Positions 17,785-26,809 of a stretch of DNA of 64,000 nt are shown here, piece after piece. Position numbers and translations under genes: made by a program. Where the stretch lies: assembly GCA_003021785.1 (NCBI GenBank), contig PXQU01000004.1:62001-126000 (forward strand), in the 5' to 3' direction. The DNA is from Halobacteriales archaeon QH_7_65_31. GTDB taxonomy: Archaea > Halobacteriota > Halobacteria > Halobacteriales > Haloarculaceae. The notes under the pieces were generated by a model. It had not been told where the DNA came from. It did no database searches and saw only the letters and a list, made by a program, of their open reading frames with translations. Position 1 is the stretch's first letter; every line of letters starts with the position of its first letter.

Positions 17785-18840
17785 CTAATCGGCGGTGAGA
17801 ATCCCGGCCGCGCGGAGATCGTCGCCGTCGACGCTGGTGCGGTACTCCTCCTTCTCCATCCCGTCGAAGCGGTCGATGCCGAACTCGTCGGCGTACAGCT
17901 GCTCGACGCGGCTGCGCTCGTCGCCGGACAGCGCGGGCGTCTCGGGCGCGCTCGCCCACTCGTCGATATCGGCCTTCGAGCGGAACGTCGGCGTCACGCT
18001 CGCCACCGCGTCGTACGAGAGCAGCCACTGGATCGCGGCCTGGCCCATCGTCCGGTCGCCGTCGCGTTCGAGGAAGCGGAGCGTCTCCAGCTTCTCGAAG
18101 CCGGTGTCGTACCACTCGTCCGGGCGGAAGCCGCGGTGATCCCCCGCCTCCAGCTCGGTGTCGGGGGTGACCTGCTCGTTCAACAGGCCCGACGAGTGGG
18201 GGACACGCGGGATGAGCGACGTGCTCGACCCCTCGGTCTCGACCGTCTCCACGAAATGGCGGTGTACGTCCTGTTCGAGCATGTTGCCGACGTACTGGAC
18301 GCCGTCGAACTCCCGTTCGATGGCGAAATCGCCTTCGGCGAGCCAGCCGATCGAGGGACCGAGCGCGAGTCCGATCGCGTCGGCCACGTCCTCCTCGCGG
18401 AGCTCGTCGAGCAGCTCCAGTATCTCGCCGTCGAGTTCGGCCACGTCCGGGTTGTGAAGCTGGAGATACTCCACGTGGTCGGTGTCGAGCCGGTCGAGCG
18501 ACCGCTCGACGGCGTCGCGCAGATACTCGGTGTCGTACTGTTTGGGAAGCTCGCCGTGGCCGGCCTGCGGGTTGTTGTAGAAGTCGTAGCCGACCTTCGT
18601 TCCGACGACCATCTCCTCGCCCCGCTCGTCGAGCACCTCGCCGAGCAGCTCTTCGGATCGACCGTGACCGTACACGTCGCCGGTGTCGAAGTAGGTGATA
18701 CCTGCATCGAGGGCGTACTCTACCATCTCCAGTGCGTCCGCCTCGTCGCGGTCGCCCCACCAGTCCGTGCCGATGACCCACGCGCCGAAGCCGACCTCGC
18801 TCACGTCGACAGTAGAGTCGCCGAGTTGCCGGTGTCGCAT
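17785..18840 (-). CDS. Aldo/keto reductase
   Basis: A 351-residue NAD(P)H oxidoreductase of the AKR superfamily. The start VSEVGFGAWVIGTDWWGD is followed by the catalytic tetrad: Asp in YFDTGDVYGHG, Tyr of DVYG, Lys in VVGTKVGYD, His in LQLHNPD. Cofactor-binding C-terminal elements include SSTSLIPRVPHSSGLL and VTPTFRSKADIDEW. The length is slightly above the family norm because of a C-terminal extension. It converges with the glycosyltransferase gene 11 bp away. The physiological carbonyl substrate cannot be inferred. Confidence 0.9.
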   Translation of the reverse strand: MRHRQLGDSTVDVSEVGFGAWVIGTDWWGDRDEADALEMVEYALDAGITYFDTGDVYGHGRSEELLGEVLDERGEEMVVGTKVGYDFYNNPQAGHGELPKQYDTEYLRDAVERSLDRLDTDHVEYLQLHNPDVAELDGEILELLDELREEDVADAIGLALGPSIGWLAEGDFAIEREFDGVQYVGNMLEQDVHRHFVETVETEGSSTSLIPRVPHSSGLLNEQVTPDTELEAGDHRGFRPDEWYDTGFEKLETLRFLERDGDRTMGQAAIQWLLSYDAVASVTPTFRSKADIDEWASAPETPALSGDERSRVEQLYADEFGIDRFDGMEKEEYRTSVDGDDLRAAGILTAD

Positions 18841-18877
18841 ACTCGGATTTGGGGACTCTGCTACTTATCCGACGCGG

Positions 18878-20509
18878 TTAGCTCTCCAGTCGAAGCCGGT
18901 TCGTGACGAAGGTGGTGTCGAGCGCCGCGAGGAACGGCCCGAGCCGCGGCCCCTGCGTCTCGTCCAAGAAGAGCCGATAGCCGGCGGTGAAGAACTCGCC
19001 CACCTCGACATCGTGTTCGCGTGCGGTCTCGAATATCCGCTCGTGGAGGTCCTCACCGTCTGGTTCCGTCGTCTCGATGTCGTCGGCGAGCGCCGCGAGC
19101 GCGCCGGTCGTCGCGTCGTCGAACGCCACGTCCGGCAGCTCCTCCGCGAGCCGGTAGTTGTACTCGTTGTCCGTGCGGACGGCCCACGCGCGAGCCGTCT
19201 CGACGCGAGCGAGCGCGCGCTCGATCCGCTCGTCGCTCGCGTCCTCGGGCAGGTGACCGGAGCGGCGGGCCATCGTCGCCCGAAGCTCGTCGTCGTCGGT
19301 CATCCCGAGCACGGCGGCGAAGGTGTACGGGATACGGATGCGTTCCGGGTCCGGGTCGGTGACGAACGGGTACGCGCGCTCGGCGCGGGCGGTCTCGGTC
19401 GCGCCGCCGTCCTCCTCACCGAAGTAGAGCCGTTCGAAGCGGTCGAACTCGTCGACCAGCTGATCGAGACGCTCGATCGAGAAGTCGCGCGCCCGCTTCG
19501 GGTCTTTCGTGAAGAAGTAGCGGACTACCTCGGGTTCGAGCATATCGAGCACCTCCGACACCATCACGACGTTCCCGGCCGAGGAGGAGAACGGCTCCCC
19601 GTCGAGCGTGAACCACTCGTACACCATCGGGACGGGCGGTGTTGTCCCGAGCAGCTCGCTCGCGATCTGCTCACCGGAGGGCCACGACCCCTCGGCGTGG
19701 TCCTTGCCGAACGGCTCGAAGTCGACATCGAGCGTCTGCCACTGGGCGGGCCACTCGAAGCGCCACGGTAGCTTCCCGTCCCGGAGCGTCGCGGTTCCCT
19801 CGTGGCCACACCCCTCGATGGTCTGACCGCCGGTCTCGGTATCCGTACAGCGGTACTCGACGGTCCCAGACTCGGCGTCGATACTCGTCACGGTCTCGGT
19901 CACCATCCCGCAGTCCGCACAGATCGGGTTGAACGGGACGTACGATTCGTCTACCTTCTCCTGATACGCGCTCAGCAGCTCGCGAGCCTCCTCGGCGTTC
20001 GCGAGGACGTGACGAGTCACATCCTCGAACGCGCCGGATTCGTAGAGATCGGTGTTCGAGCGAACGTCGATGTCGATATCGAGTAGCTCCGCGGACTGGC
20101 GGATGATCTCCGAGAAGTGGTCGCCGTAGGAGCCACAGCAGCCGAACGGATCCGGGATATCCGTGTACGGCTTCCCGAGGTTCGTCCCGAGCGCCGAGGC
20201 GTCCACGTCTCCGAGTCCGACGATGTTCCCGTTGAGGTCGGCAAGCTTCCGCGGGAGCGTGCGGAGCGGGTCGCGGTCGTCGGTCGTGAACACCTGCCGC
20301 ACGTCGTGCCCCCGCTCGCGCAACACCTCGGCGACGAAGTAACCGCGCAGCAGCTCGTTCATGTTCCCGAAATGCGGGACCCCCGACGGTGAGATCCCGC
20401 CCTTGATGACGATCTCCTCGTCCCCGTCGACGCGTTTCTCGACAGCGTCTGCGGCTGCATCGGCCCAGAAGTCGTACTGCCGGTCGGTGAGCGTGTGCGG
20501 AGTACTCAT
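18878..20509 (-). CDS. lysS: Lysyl-tRNA synthetase, class I
   Basis: Charges tRNA-Lys. The 543-residue protein is the archaeal class I form, unrelated to the bacterial class II enzyme. The HIGH-type motif is SPSGVPHFGNMNE and the KMSKS equivalent is FSSSAGN. A zinc-binding part lies around ICADCGMV and CGHEGTATL. The C-terminal half is helical anticodon-binding. The start ATG overlaps the stop of pyrH upstream by four bases (ATGA), so pyrH-lysS form an operon. Confidence 0.96.
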   Translation of the reverse strand: MSTPHTLTDRQYDFWADAAADAVEKRVDGDEEIVIKGGISPSGVPHFGNMNELLRGYFVAEVLRERGHDVRQVFTTDDRDPLRTLPRKLADLNGNIVGLGDVDASALGTNLGKPYTDIPDPFGCCGSYGDHFSEIIRQSAELLDIDIDVRSNTDLYESGAFEDVTRHVLANAEEARELLSAYQEKVDESYVPFNPICADCGMVTETVTSIDAESGTVEYRCTDTETGGQTIEGCGHEGTATLRDGKLPWRFEWPAQWQTLDVDFEPFGKDHAEGSWPSGEQIASELLGTTPPVPMVYEWFTLDGEPFSSSAGNVVMVSEVLDMLEPEVVRYFFTKDPKRARDFSIERLDQLVDEFDRFERLYFGEEDGGATETARAERAYPFVTDPDPERIRIPYTFAAVLGMTDDDELRATMARRSGHLPEDASDERIERALARVETARAWAVRTDNEYNYRLAEELPDVAFDDATTGALAALADDIETTEPDGEDLHERIFETAREHDVEVGEFFTAGYRLFLDETQGPRLGPFLAALDTTFVTNRLRLES

Positions 20510-21204
20510 GACCGCTCCTCGTCCGGAACGATACGCGTGCCGTCGAACGAGTCGTGCTCGACCGCATCAGTGACTCGCGCCGGGTCGGCCCCGTCGAGCA
20601 CGACCGTCTCCAGCCCGGCGCGCTGGATCACCTTCGTCGCGAGCAGATCGACGGGCGCAGACGCGCCCGCGGTCATCTCCATCGATGCGACGGTATCGAC
20701 CAGCTCGCTCGCGGTGAGCTCGTCGTGTCGCCGTGCGTCGTCCACCTCGTTCGGATCGGCGGTGAACACTCCCGGCACGGAGGTCGCGAAGACGAGCCGA
20801 TCGGCGTCGACGTACTCGGCGAGGACCGCGGCGACCGCGTCGGTCGTCTGTGCGGGGACGACACCGCCCATGACGGTCACCTCTCCGCGCTGGACGTCGG
20901 TCCGCGCCTGCTCGTAATCCTCGGGGACGACCGACGCCGTGATCGACTCGTCGAGGGCGGCAAGCAGGAGCTTCGCGTTCAGCCGCGTGACGGCGATCCC
21001 CAGCTGGTCGAGCTCGCTCTCGTTCGCGCCGACCTCGCGCGCCGCGCCGATATACTCGCGGGCGACCCCGCCCCCACCGACGACGACGGCAACCTCGTGG
21101 CCCGACTCGACAAGCCCCTCGATGACGGCGGCGTACTCGGCGACCCGGTTCGCGGCTGGATCGGGGACGAGGACGCTCCCACCGACAGAAACGACGATTC
21201 TCAT
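20506..21204 (-). CDS. pyrH: UMP kinase, archaeal type
   Basis: Converts UMP to UDP in pyrimidine nucleotide synthesis. The 232-residue amino-acid-kinase fold protein begins MRIVVSVGGSVLVPD, has VVVGGGGVAREYI, then DVQRGEVTVMGGVVPAQTTDAV and the C-terminal TSVPGVFTADPNE. ATG at 21204 gives the family N-terminus; a longer reading upstream is unconvincing. It is the first gene of the pyrH-lysS operon, divergent from moaE across about 90 bp. Confidence 0.95.
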   Translation of the reverse strand: MRIVVSVGGSVLVPDPAANRVAEYAAVIEGLVESGHEVAVVVGGGGVAREYIGAAREVGANESELDQLGIAVTRLNAKLLLAALDESITASVVPEDYEQARTDVQRGEVTVMGGVVPAQTTDAVAAVLAEYVDADRLVFATSVPGVFTADPNEVDDARRHDELTASELVDTVASMEMTAGASAPVDLLATKVIQRAGLETVVLDGADPARVTDAVEHDSFDGTRIVPDEERS

Positions 21205-21294
21205 TGTCAAACTGTTCCGCGTTCGCCGCTTAAGCGTTATCAAGCGCGCGAGCGACCGCGACAGCTACAAGCCGCTCGCGCCGAACGACGGCAC

Positions 21295-22065
21295 GTGTAC
21301 GCGTTGAGCATCGTCGGTCCGTCGGCCCGCGAGACCGCAGCTGACATCGCTGGTGTGGTCTCCGGCAATGTCGCGCTCGTCACCACCGGTGAGACCGCGA
21401 CACCGCCGTCGGCTGTCACGACAGTGACGACGTTCGGAGACGGGCGACAGGCGACCAGCGACGACAGTCAGCCGCTCGGTGAGATACTCGATCGCCTCGC
21501 GCGGAGCCACGACTACGCGCTCGTCGTCGACGTTCCCAACGCCGACCTCCCACAGCTCGTCCTCGACGGCAGCCCTTCTCGGTTGTCGCTGTTCGATGAG
21601 TCGGTCACCGATCCCGACGCCGAGCGAGTCGTCGACGCGCTCCACGAGCAGCCCGAACACGAGAGCTTGGAATCGCTCGTCGCCGCGGTGAAACGCTCCG
21701 GTGACGCCGACCGCGCGGGTGCGATCGCGACGTTCACCGGTCGGGTTCGTCGGTTCGACGGGCCAGACGACGTCGAGACGACCCACCTCGACTTCGAGAT
21801 GTACGACGAGGTGGCTCTCGCCAAGATGCGAGAGCTCGAGACTGAGCTTGAAGCCCGCGAAGAGGTGTTCGAGGTCCGGCTCCACCACCGTCAGGGGTAC
21901 ATCCCCGCGGGCGGGGATATCGTCTTCGTCGTCGTGCTCGCCGGTCACCGACGGGAGGCGTTCGACGCGGTATCGGACGGCATCAACCGGCTGAAACGGG
22001 AAGTCCCGATATTCAAGCGGGAGCAGACGACCGACGAGCAGTTCTGGGTCGACTCTGACGGGTGA
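21295..22065 (+). CDS. moaE: Molybdopterin synthase large subunit MoaE with an N-terminal degenerate MobB-like domain
   Basis: A 256-residue fusion. Residues about 115-256 are MoaE (GAIATFTGRVRRFDG, LDFEMYDEVALAKM, VRLHHRQGYIPAGGDIVFVVV, LKREVPIFKRE with the catalytic lysines), which with MoaD inserts the dithiolene sulfurs into precursor Z to make molybdopterin. The N-terminal ~110 residues look like MobB (ALSIVGPSARETAADIAGVV), but the P-loop GPSxSGKTT is broken to GPSARETAAD, so nucleotide binding is unlikely. The start is GTG; no in-frame ATG fits. Confidence 0.88.
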   Translation: MYALSIVGPSARETAADIAGVVSGNVALVTTGETATPPSAVTTVTTFGDGRQATSDDSQPLGEILDRLARSHDYALVVDVPNADLPQLVLDGSPSRLSLFDESVTDPDAERVVDALHEQPEHESLESLVAAVKRSGDADRAGAIATFTGRVRRFDGPDDVETTHLDFEMYDEVALAKMRELETELEAREEVFEVRLHHRQGYIPAGGDIVFVVVLAGHRREAFDAVSDGINRLKREVPIFKREQTTDEQFWVDSDG

Positions 22066-22194
22066 CGGACAGTGCGCGCTGGGGCCGTCACCGCGACTGA
22101 CCCCGACAGTAGCGGCAACAATTTCTTACAACTGGCCGTAGACCGACCGACTCGGTGATAGCAGGTCGAGACGGATTGAAGCCGTTAGAAGCCG

Positions 22195-22235
22195 TCGTAA
22201 AACGTCTAACTGTCTCTCGACCGTTCGTAAAACGT
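22195..22235. repeat. Direct repeat of TCGTAAAACGT upstream of the DUF7123 gene
   Basis: The 11-bp sequence TCGTAAAACGT occurs at 22195-22205 and again at 22225-22235, exactly 30 bp apart. GAAGCCGT is also repeated just before it. The block lies about 65-105 bp upstream of a strong TATA box (22301). It is a possible regulator-binding region; no factor can be named. Confidence 0.5.
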
Positions 22236-22300
22236 TCATTTCACACCGATTCGCCGCGGTTCAGCGCAAATCGTGCCGAAGCGAACCGAAGCGTCTCGCA

Positions 22301-22307
22301 TTTATAT
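22301..22307 (+). promoter_or_regulatory. TATA box of the DUF7123 gene
   Basis: TTTATAT in GC-rich surroundings, 41-47 bp before the ATG at 22348. The expected transcription start near 22330 leaves a leader of about 18 bases, unlike the leaderless pattern of several neighbours. Confidence 0.6.
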
Positions 22308-22347
22308 GTCCCTATGGCCCCCTGACGTGAGTGAGGCGAGACACCCT

Positions 22348-22596
22348 ATGAGCGCAACTACCCCCGCAACCGAGTCCGAGTCCGAAGGTAAGGAGAGTCG
22401 ACTGAAAAACTACCTCGCACGGAAGGCCGAGGACGGTGAGCTGTACTTCAAGTCCAAGTTCATCGCGGACGAGGTCGGGCTATCGCCCAAGGAGATCGGC
22501 GCGCTGATGGTGAAACTCCGCGATACCGCCACCGAGATCAACGTCGAGAAGTGGTCGTACACGAGCGCGACCACGTGGCGTATCACTCCCGCCTGA
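22348..22596 (+). CDS. DUF7123-family small DNA-binding-like protein
   Basis: An 82-residue protein conserved in haloarchaea. After a variable Ser/Thr/Glu-rich N-terminus it has one compact winged-helix-like domain: LKNYLARKAEDGELYFKSK, FIADEVGLSPKEIGALMVKL, then INVEKWSYTSATTWRI. The arrangement recalls a recognition helix and wing, but the function is not established. ATG at 22348 is chosen because the TATA box at 22301 leaves a longer reading outside the transcript. A long, repeat-bearing upstream region suggests the gene is regulated. Confidence 0.8.
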   Translation: MSATTPATESESEGKESRLKNYLARKAEDGELYFKSKFIADEVGLSPKEIGALMVKLRDTATEINVEKWSYTSATTWRITPA

Positions 22597-22650
22597 CGCT
22601 GCCCCCGACGCGGGACCGACGCTCCGATCCCCTGCCCTCTCACACTGGGG

Positions 22651-22657
22651 TTTATTT
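22651..22657 (+). promoter_or_regulatory. TATA box of the second site-2 protease gene
   Basis: TTTATTT centred 27 bp before the ATG at 22681, the spacing expected for a leaderless haloarchaeal transcript. Confidence 0.6.
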
Positions 22658-22680
22658 CCCTGTCCTCCCTTCGTTCGACA

Positions 22681-23844
22681 ATGAGCGACGACGAGGGATA
22701 CGACTCCCTCCCGACGCCGACGGCGTTAGCGGACGCGTTCCACGTCGAGGAGCGGCGCGCGGAGGAGGATCGCGTCGTCTACGTCGGTGAGCCGCTGCTA
22801 TCGACCGAGACGCTCGAACGGCAGGTGTGGCCCCTGTTTCGCGAGGCGGGATACGACGTGCGGCTACAGACGATCACCGACAGCGAAGCAGACCCGATCT
22901 CGGGGGTCGAACTCCGCTCGCGACGCTACGCCCTCGTCGCGACGCCGGCGGGGAACAGCCTCGATTCGGTTCCGTGGACCAACGTACTCATGTTCGCGCT
23001 GACGGTGCTCACGACGCTGTTCGTCGGCTCGCTCTGGTATCACGAACCGGCGTGGGGTCCGGTCGAACTGCTTACCGGCGAGAACTGGAAGTTCAGCGCG
23101 GCGGTGCTCTCGGTGCTCGTCACACACGAGCTCGGCCACTACGTGCTCGCGCGGTATCACGACGTGAACGCCTCGCTCCCCTACTTCATCCCGTTCCCGA
23201 CGCTCATCGGGACGATGGGGGCCGTCATCCGGATGAAGGGGCGACTCCCCAGCCGTCGGTCGCTGTTCGATATCGGTGTCGCCGGGCCACTCGCCGGGCT
23301 CGTCGCGACCGTCGCCGTCACGCTCGTCGGGCTGACCGCCGACCCGATCACGGTTCCACAGCGCATCGTCGAGAGTTCAGACGCCGTTCAGGTCCAGTTC
23401 GGCTATCCGCCGCTCATCCAGCTGCTCTCCGCGCTCGTCGGCGAACCGCTCCGGTATCCGAACGATCCGACGCTCGCGGTCAGCCCCATCGTCTTCGGCG
23501 GCTGGACGGGGATGTTCATCACCTTCCTGAATCTGATCCCCGTCGGCCAGCTCGACGGCGGCCATCTCCTCCGTTCGATGGCCGGCGAGCGCGCTGAATC
23601 GGTCGCCTCGGTCGTCCCCGTCGTCCTCTTTGGACTGGCCGGCTATCTGTTCTTCTTCACGAACAGCGGTCGCGCGGCCTTCCTCTGGGGGATCTGGGGT
23701 GGGATGACCGCGCTCGCCGGGGCCGCCGGCTTCGCCGAACCCGTCTACGACGAGCCGCTCGACCGCGGTCGGTTCGCGCTCGGCGCGATCACCTTCGTGC
23801 TCGGCGCGCTCTGTTTCGTTCCGGTCCCGTTCCAGCTCGCCTAA
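22681..23844 (+). CDS. Site-2 protease-family membrane metalloprotease (M50), no PDZ
   Basis: A 387-residue protease. An acidic N-terminal cytosolic domain of about 95 residues precedes the membrane part. The zinc motif is THELGHYVLARYH, the next conserved loop LPYFIPFPTLIGTMGAVIRM (partly cited), and the second motif is NLIPVGQLDGGHLL. At least six hydrophobic segments are visible. Unlike the protease at 7422 it has no PDZ. Its stop overlaps the convergent thiL stop by four bases. Confidence 0.92.
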   Translation: MSDDEGYDSLPTPTALADAFHVEERRAEEDRVVYVGEPLLSTETLERQVWPLFREAGYDVRLQTITDSEADPISGVELRSRRYALVATPAGNSLDSVPWTNVLMFALTVLTTLFVGSLWYHEPAWGPVELLTGENWKFSAAVLSVLVTHELGHYVLARYHDVNASLPYFIPFPTLIGTMGAVIRMKGRLPSRRSLFDIGVAGPLAGLVATVAVTLVGLTADPITVPQRIVESSDAVQVQFGYPPLIQLLSALVGEPLRYPNDPTLAVSPIVFGGWTGMFITFLNLIPVGQLDGGHLLRSMAGERAESVASVVPVVLFGLAGYLFFFTNSGRAAFLWGIWGGMTALAGAAGFAEPVYDEPLDRGRFALGAITFVLGALCFVPVPFQLA

Positions 23845-24701
23845 TGCGTGTAGCCGCGGTCGGCGAGCGGCTCGCCGTCCATCTCGATGTCTGCCTCCGT
23901 CACTTCACCGATGACACTCACCGGTACGGGACTCGCCTCGCGTGCCCGCTTCGGCTCTGCCGTCGTGAACACCAGCTCGAAATCCTCCCCGAAGTGGACG
24001 GCGAGCTCACGCTCGTCTGCGGCGTCGTCCGCGACGGTCGCGACGCTCTCGTGGACCGGGAGGCGATCGTACTCGACGGCGAACCCGCAGTCTGACGCCT
24101 CCGCCAGCTGGTGGAGCGAGCGCGCCACCCCGTCGCTGGAGTCCATCATCGCGCTGGCGTGGGGGGCGACCGCCCGCCCGGTCGCGACGCGCGGCTCGAA
24201 CCGGAACAGCCGGTTCGCGCGCTCGGGGTCGCCCTCGAACAGTCGGAACCCCCCTGCCGACCGACCGACTTTGCCGGTGACACAGACCGCCTCTCCGGGG
24301 GCGGCTCCGGTCCGTTTCACCGGCGCGTCCGTCTCACCGAGCGCCGTCGTCGCGACGGTGAACTCCTTGTGGCCGTCGAGATCGCCGCCGACGTAGCGCG
24401 CGTCGACCGTCTCACACACCGCACGTGCCCCGCGCAGAAACGCCTCCAGTTCGTCCTCCTCGAAGCTCGGCGCACCGTAGACGGCAACGGCAGCGGTCGC
24501 GTCTGCCCCCATCGCAGCCACGTCCGAGAGCGACGCGCCGACGGCCCGCCAGCCGGCGGTGTACCGCGTCGTTCCGGGCGGGAAGTCGGTCGTCTCGTGG
24601 AGCATATCCGTCGTGACGACCGTCGATCCGACGACCGCGCAGTCGTCACCGGCCGCGGGGAGCGCGTCACCGACGAGTCCGAGCGCGGCCCGTTCGTCCA
24701 T
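23841..24701 (-). CDS. thiL: Thiamine-monophosphate kinase
   Basis: Last step of thiamine pyrophosphate synthesis, ATP-dependent phosphorylation of TMP. The 286-residue PurM-like protein has GDDCAVVG (Mg/ATP-binding Asp pair), VVTTDMLHETTDFPPG, WRAVGASLSDVAAMGA, GGDLDGHKE, VTGKVGRSAGG, and MMDSSDGVARSLHQLA near the C-terminus. ATG 24701 gives the family N-terminus. A long in-frame extension upstream is rejected because it crosses the divergent promoter of the flippase-like gene. Confidence 0.93.
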   Translation of the reverse strand: MDERAALGLVGDALPAAGDDCAVVGSTVVTTDMLHETTDFPPGTTRYTAGWRAVGASLSDVAAMGADATAAVAVYGAPSFEEDELEAFLRGARAVCETVDARYVGGDLDGHKEFTVATTALGETDAPVKRTGAAPGEAVCVTGKVGRSAGGFRLFEGDPERANRLFRFEPRVATGRAVAPHASAMMDSSDGVARSLHQLAEASDCGFAVEYDRLPVHESVATVADDAADERELAVHFGEDFELVFTTAEPKRAREASPVPVSVIGEVTEADIEMDGEPLADRGYTH

Positions 24702-24754
24702 ACCTGCTCGCGCACTGGCTGGCTGAAAGTCGTATCGGTGGAGAGATCGAACGC

Positions 24755-24760
24755 GATAAA
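24755..24760 (+). promoter_or_regulatory. TATA-like box of the flippase-like gene
   Basis: GATAAA centred about 27 bp before the ATG at 24785, consistent with leaderless transcription. It lies in the 83-bp region divergent with thiL. Confidence 0.5.
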
Positions 24761-24784
24761 CCACAGGCTTGTGAACCAACGGGC

Positions 24785-25810
24785 ATGAACGTCGACCTGC
24801 GAGCGTCGGCCGTCGGCTTCGGGCTGGCGGGGGTCGTCCTCGCAGGGCTGTTGTGGGCCGTCGGGCTCGCCGAAGTCGCCGACGCGATCCGACGGGCAGA
24901 GCCGGCGGCGCTCGCCGCCGTCCTTCTGGTCGCCGTCTGCTGGCTCTCCGCGTGGGGGCTCGCCCTGTGGACCGTCCTCTCGGGACTCGGCAGCTCGATC
25001 CGCGCACGTTCGGCCGTCCTCGTCTTCGTCGCCGCGACGTTCGCCAACAACGTCACGCCGTTCGGACAGGCTGGCGGTGAACCGGTCGCCGCGCTGTTCA
25101 TCTCACAGAGCGCGAACACCGAGTACGAGACCGGACTGGCCGCGATCGCGTCGGTCGATTCGATCAACTTCGTCCCGTCGGTCGGACTCGCGTCCGTCGG
25201 CATCGCCTACTTCTCCACGCAGGTCTCGTTCGGCTCGCGGCTCCAGTTCGCCTCGTACGCCGTCGCCGTGCTCGCGACCGCGGTTCCGGTCCTCCTGCTC
25301 GCGGGCTGGCGCTACCGCTACCGCGTCGAGTCCGCCGCCGTCGGACTCATCACGCCTATCGGACGGCTCGTCGGTCGCGCGGTTCCGAGACGCTCACCGC
25401 CGACTCGCGACTCGATCCGCGCTCGCGCCGAGGGGTTTTTCGCCGCCATCGAGCGCGTCAGCGGCAACCGCCGCGGGCTGGCGCTCACCTTCGGCTTCGC
25501 GCTCGCCGGCTGGCTCTGTCTGTCCACCTCGCTGTGGCTCTCGCTGTTCGCGCTCGGGGAGACGGTCGCGTACCCCGTCGCGCTCGTGGTCGTCCCCGTC
25601 GGTGCGATCGCCGGCGCGACCCCGCTTCCCGGTGGTCTCGGCGGCGTCGAGACCGTGCTCATCGCGCTTCTGGTCGCGCTCGGCGTCCCGAACGGCGTCG
25701 CCGCTGCCGCCGTCATCATCCACCGCACCGCCACCTACCTCCTCCCGACCGCGATCGGTGGGGGTATCGCCGGCGTTCTCGGCTCCGATACCGTCTCTAT
25801 CGGCGCGTAA
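24785..25810 (+). CDS. Flippase-like integral membrane protein (lysylphosphatidylglycerol synthase TM / UPF0104 family)
   Basis: A 341-residue protein with about eight membrane helices. It shows the family pattern FVAATFANNVTPFGQAGGEP in the first third and PLPGGLGGVETVLIALLVALG near the end. Family members act in lipid or lipid-linked sugar transport or are of unknown role. No adjacent catalytic partner is seen. The following 158-bp gap carries a 15-bp direct repeat. Confidence 0.85.
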   Translation: MNVDLRASAVGFGLAGVVLAGLLWAVGLAEVADAIRRAEPAALAAVLLVAVCWLSAWGLALWTVLSGLGSSIRARSAVLVFVAATFANNVTPFGQAGGEPVAALFISQSANTEYETGLAAIASVDSINFVPSVGLASVGIAYFSTQVSFGSRLQFASYAVAVLATAVPVLLLAGWRYRYRVESAAVGLITPIGRLVGRAVPRRSPPTRDSIRARAEGFFAAIERVSGNRRGLALTFGFALAGWLCLSTSLWLSLFALGETVAYPVALVVVPVGAIAGATPLPGGLGGVETVLIALLVALGVPNGVAAAAVIIHRTATYLLPTAIGGGIAGVLGSDTVSIGA

Positions 25811-25891
25811 CCGCTCATCGTTCGGTGCTGTTCGCTTTGCTCACAGTATCATTCGCGTGTCGCTCGTTCCTCGCTCCCGCTCATCGTTCGG
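25811..25891. repeat. 15-bp direct repeats between the flippase-like gene and rps19e
   Basis: CCGCTCATCGTTCGG occurs at 25811-25825 and at 25877-25891, 66 bp apart. Between them and after them are CGCT/GCTC-rich stretches with short inverted pieces (GAGCC...GGCTC). The role is unknown; the region may end the upstream transcript. Confidence 0.5.
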
Positions 25892-25968
25892 AGCCACAGC
25901 CTCGCTTCGCTCGGCTCTGGCTCCTGCCTAACGTCAGAGTTAAACAATCCCGACGGGAAGAGAGTCTA

Positions 25969-26424
25969 ATGGCAACACTCTACGACGCTCCGACCGAGGA
26001 GCTTATCGAGGCGACCGCAGCCGAGCTCGAAGCCGATCTCGACCGGCCCGACTGGGCCGAGTTCACCAAGGCCGGCACTGCGAACGAACTGCCGCCACAG
26101 CAGGAGAACTTCTGGGCGCTGCGTGGCGCGTCGCTCCTCCGAAAGGTCGCCGTCGACGGTCCCGTCGGCGTCGAGCGACTCTCGACGGCGTACGGGGACA
26201 CGAAACAGGGATCGACCCGCTACCGAGTTCGTCCGAACCGGCAGACCGACGGCTCGAAGAAGCTCATCCGAACGCTGCTCCAGCAGCTCGACGACGCCGG
26301 CTACATCACCACGAACGAGAAACGCGGTCGTGACGTGACCGGCGAGGGTAAACAGCTGCTCGACGAGACGGCGACAGACGTCATCGAGGAGCTGGACCGA
26401 CCGGAGCTGGAACGCTACGTCTGA
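25969..26424 (+). CDS. rps19e: 30S ribosomal protein S19e
   Basis: Small-subunit protein of 151 residues, the archaeal length. It has [15 protein letters not shown], then the core [19 protein letters not shown] and [20 protein letters not shown] (partly cited), and the C-terminal [18 protein letters not shown] 25969 is preceded by GTTAAACAATCC, a plausible TATA-like element about 25 bp upstream. The PDCD5-family gene follows 40 bp downstream, the usual archaeal order. Confidence 0.97.
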   Translation: MATLYDAPTEELIEATAAELEADLDRPDWAEFTKAGTANELPPQQENFWALRGASLLRKVAVDGPVGVERLSTAYGDTKQGSTRYRVRPNRQTDGSKKLIRTLLQQLDDAGYITTNEKRGRDVTGEGKQLLDETATDVIEELDRPELERYV

Positions 26425-26464
26425 CGGCGAAACCGTTTTTCATCGCGCACGACTACGAGATTCT

Positions 26465-26809
26465 ATGAGTCAAGACGACGAGGAAATCGACGAGCTACGA
26501 CAGGAGCGACTCGAACAGCTCAAAGAGCAACAGCAGAGCGAGCGGAACAGCGAGGCGCGCGAACAGCAGCGCCAGCAGGCGGAAGCACAGAAGAAGGCCG
26601 CGCTCCGCAAGACCCTCACCGACAGCGCGCGCCAGCGGCTCAACTCGGTGAAGATGTCGAAACCCGAGTTCGCAGAGCAGGTCGAACAGCAGGTCGTCGC
26701 GCTCTCGCGATCCGGACGCGTTCAGGGGAAGATCGACGACGAACAGATGAAATCGCTGCTCTCGGAGCTCCAGCCGGACAAACAGGAGTTCAATATCAAA
26801 CGCCGGTAG
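26465..26809 (+). CDS. DNA-binding protein, PDCD5 family
   Basis: A 114-residue basic/acidic helical protein of the archaeal-eukaryal PDCD5 family. The N-terminal half is Gln/Glu/Arg-rich ([20 protein letters not shown]) and likely disordered or helical. The compact bundle follows ([51 protein letters not shown]). It is a nucleic-acid-binding protein with an undefined role, next to rps19e as in most archaea. The PP-loop gene starts directly after its stop. Confidence 0.93.
   Translation: MSQDDEEIDELRQERLEQLKEQQQSERNSEAREQQRQQAEAQKKAALRKTLTDSARQRLNSVKMSKPEFAEQVEQQVVALSRSGRVQGKIDDEQMKSLLSELQPDKQEFNIKRR

Noticed and set aside
18695-19771. 358-residue plus-strand reading opposite lysS
   Set aside because: It lies fully opposite the unmistakable lysyl-tRNA synthetase gene and its translation is rich in Arg/Val/Glu in the way typical of antisense reading of GC-rich haloarchaeal genes.
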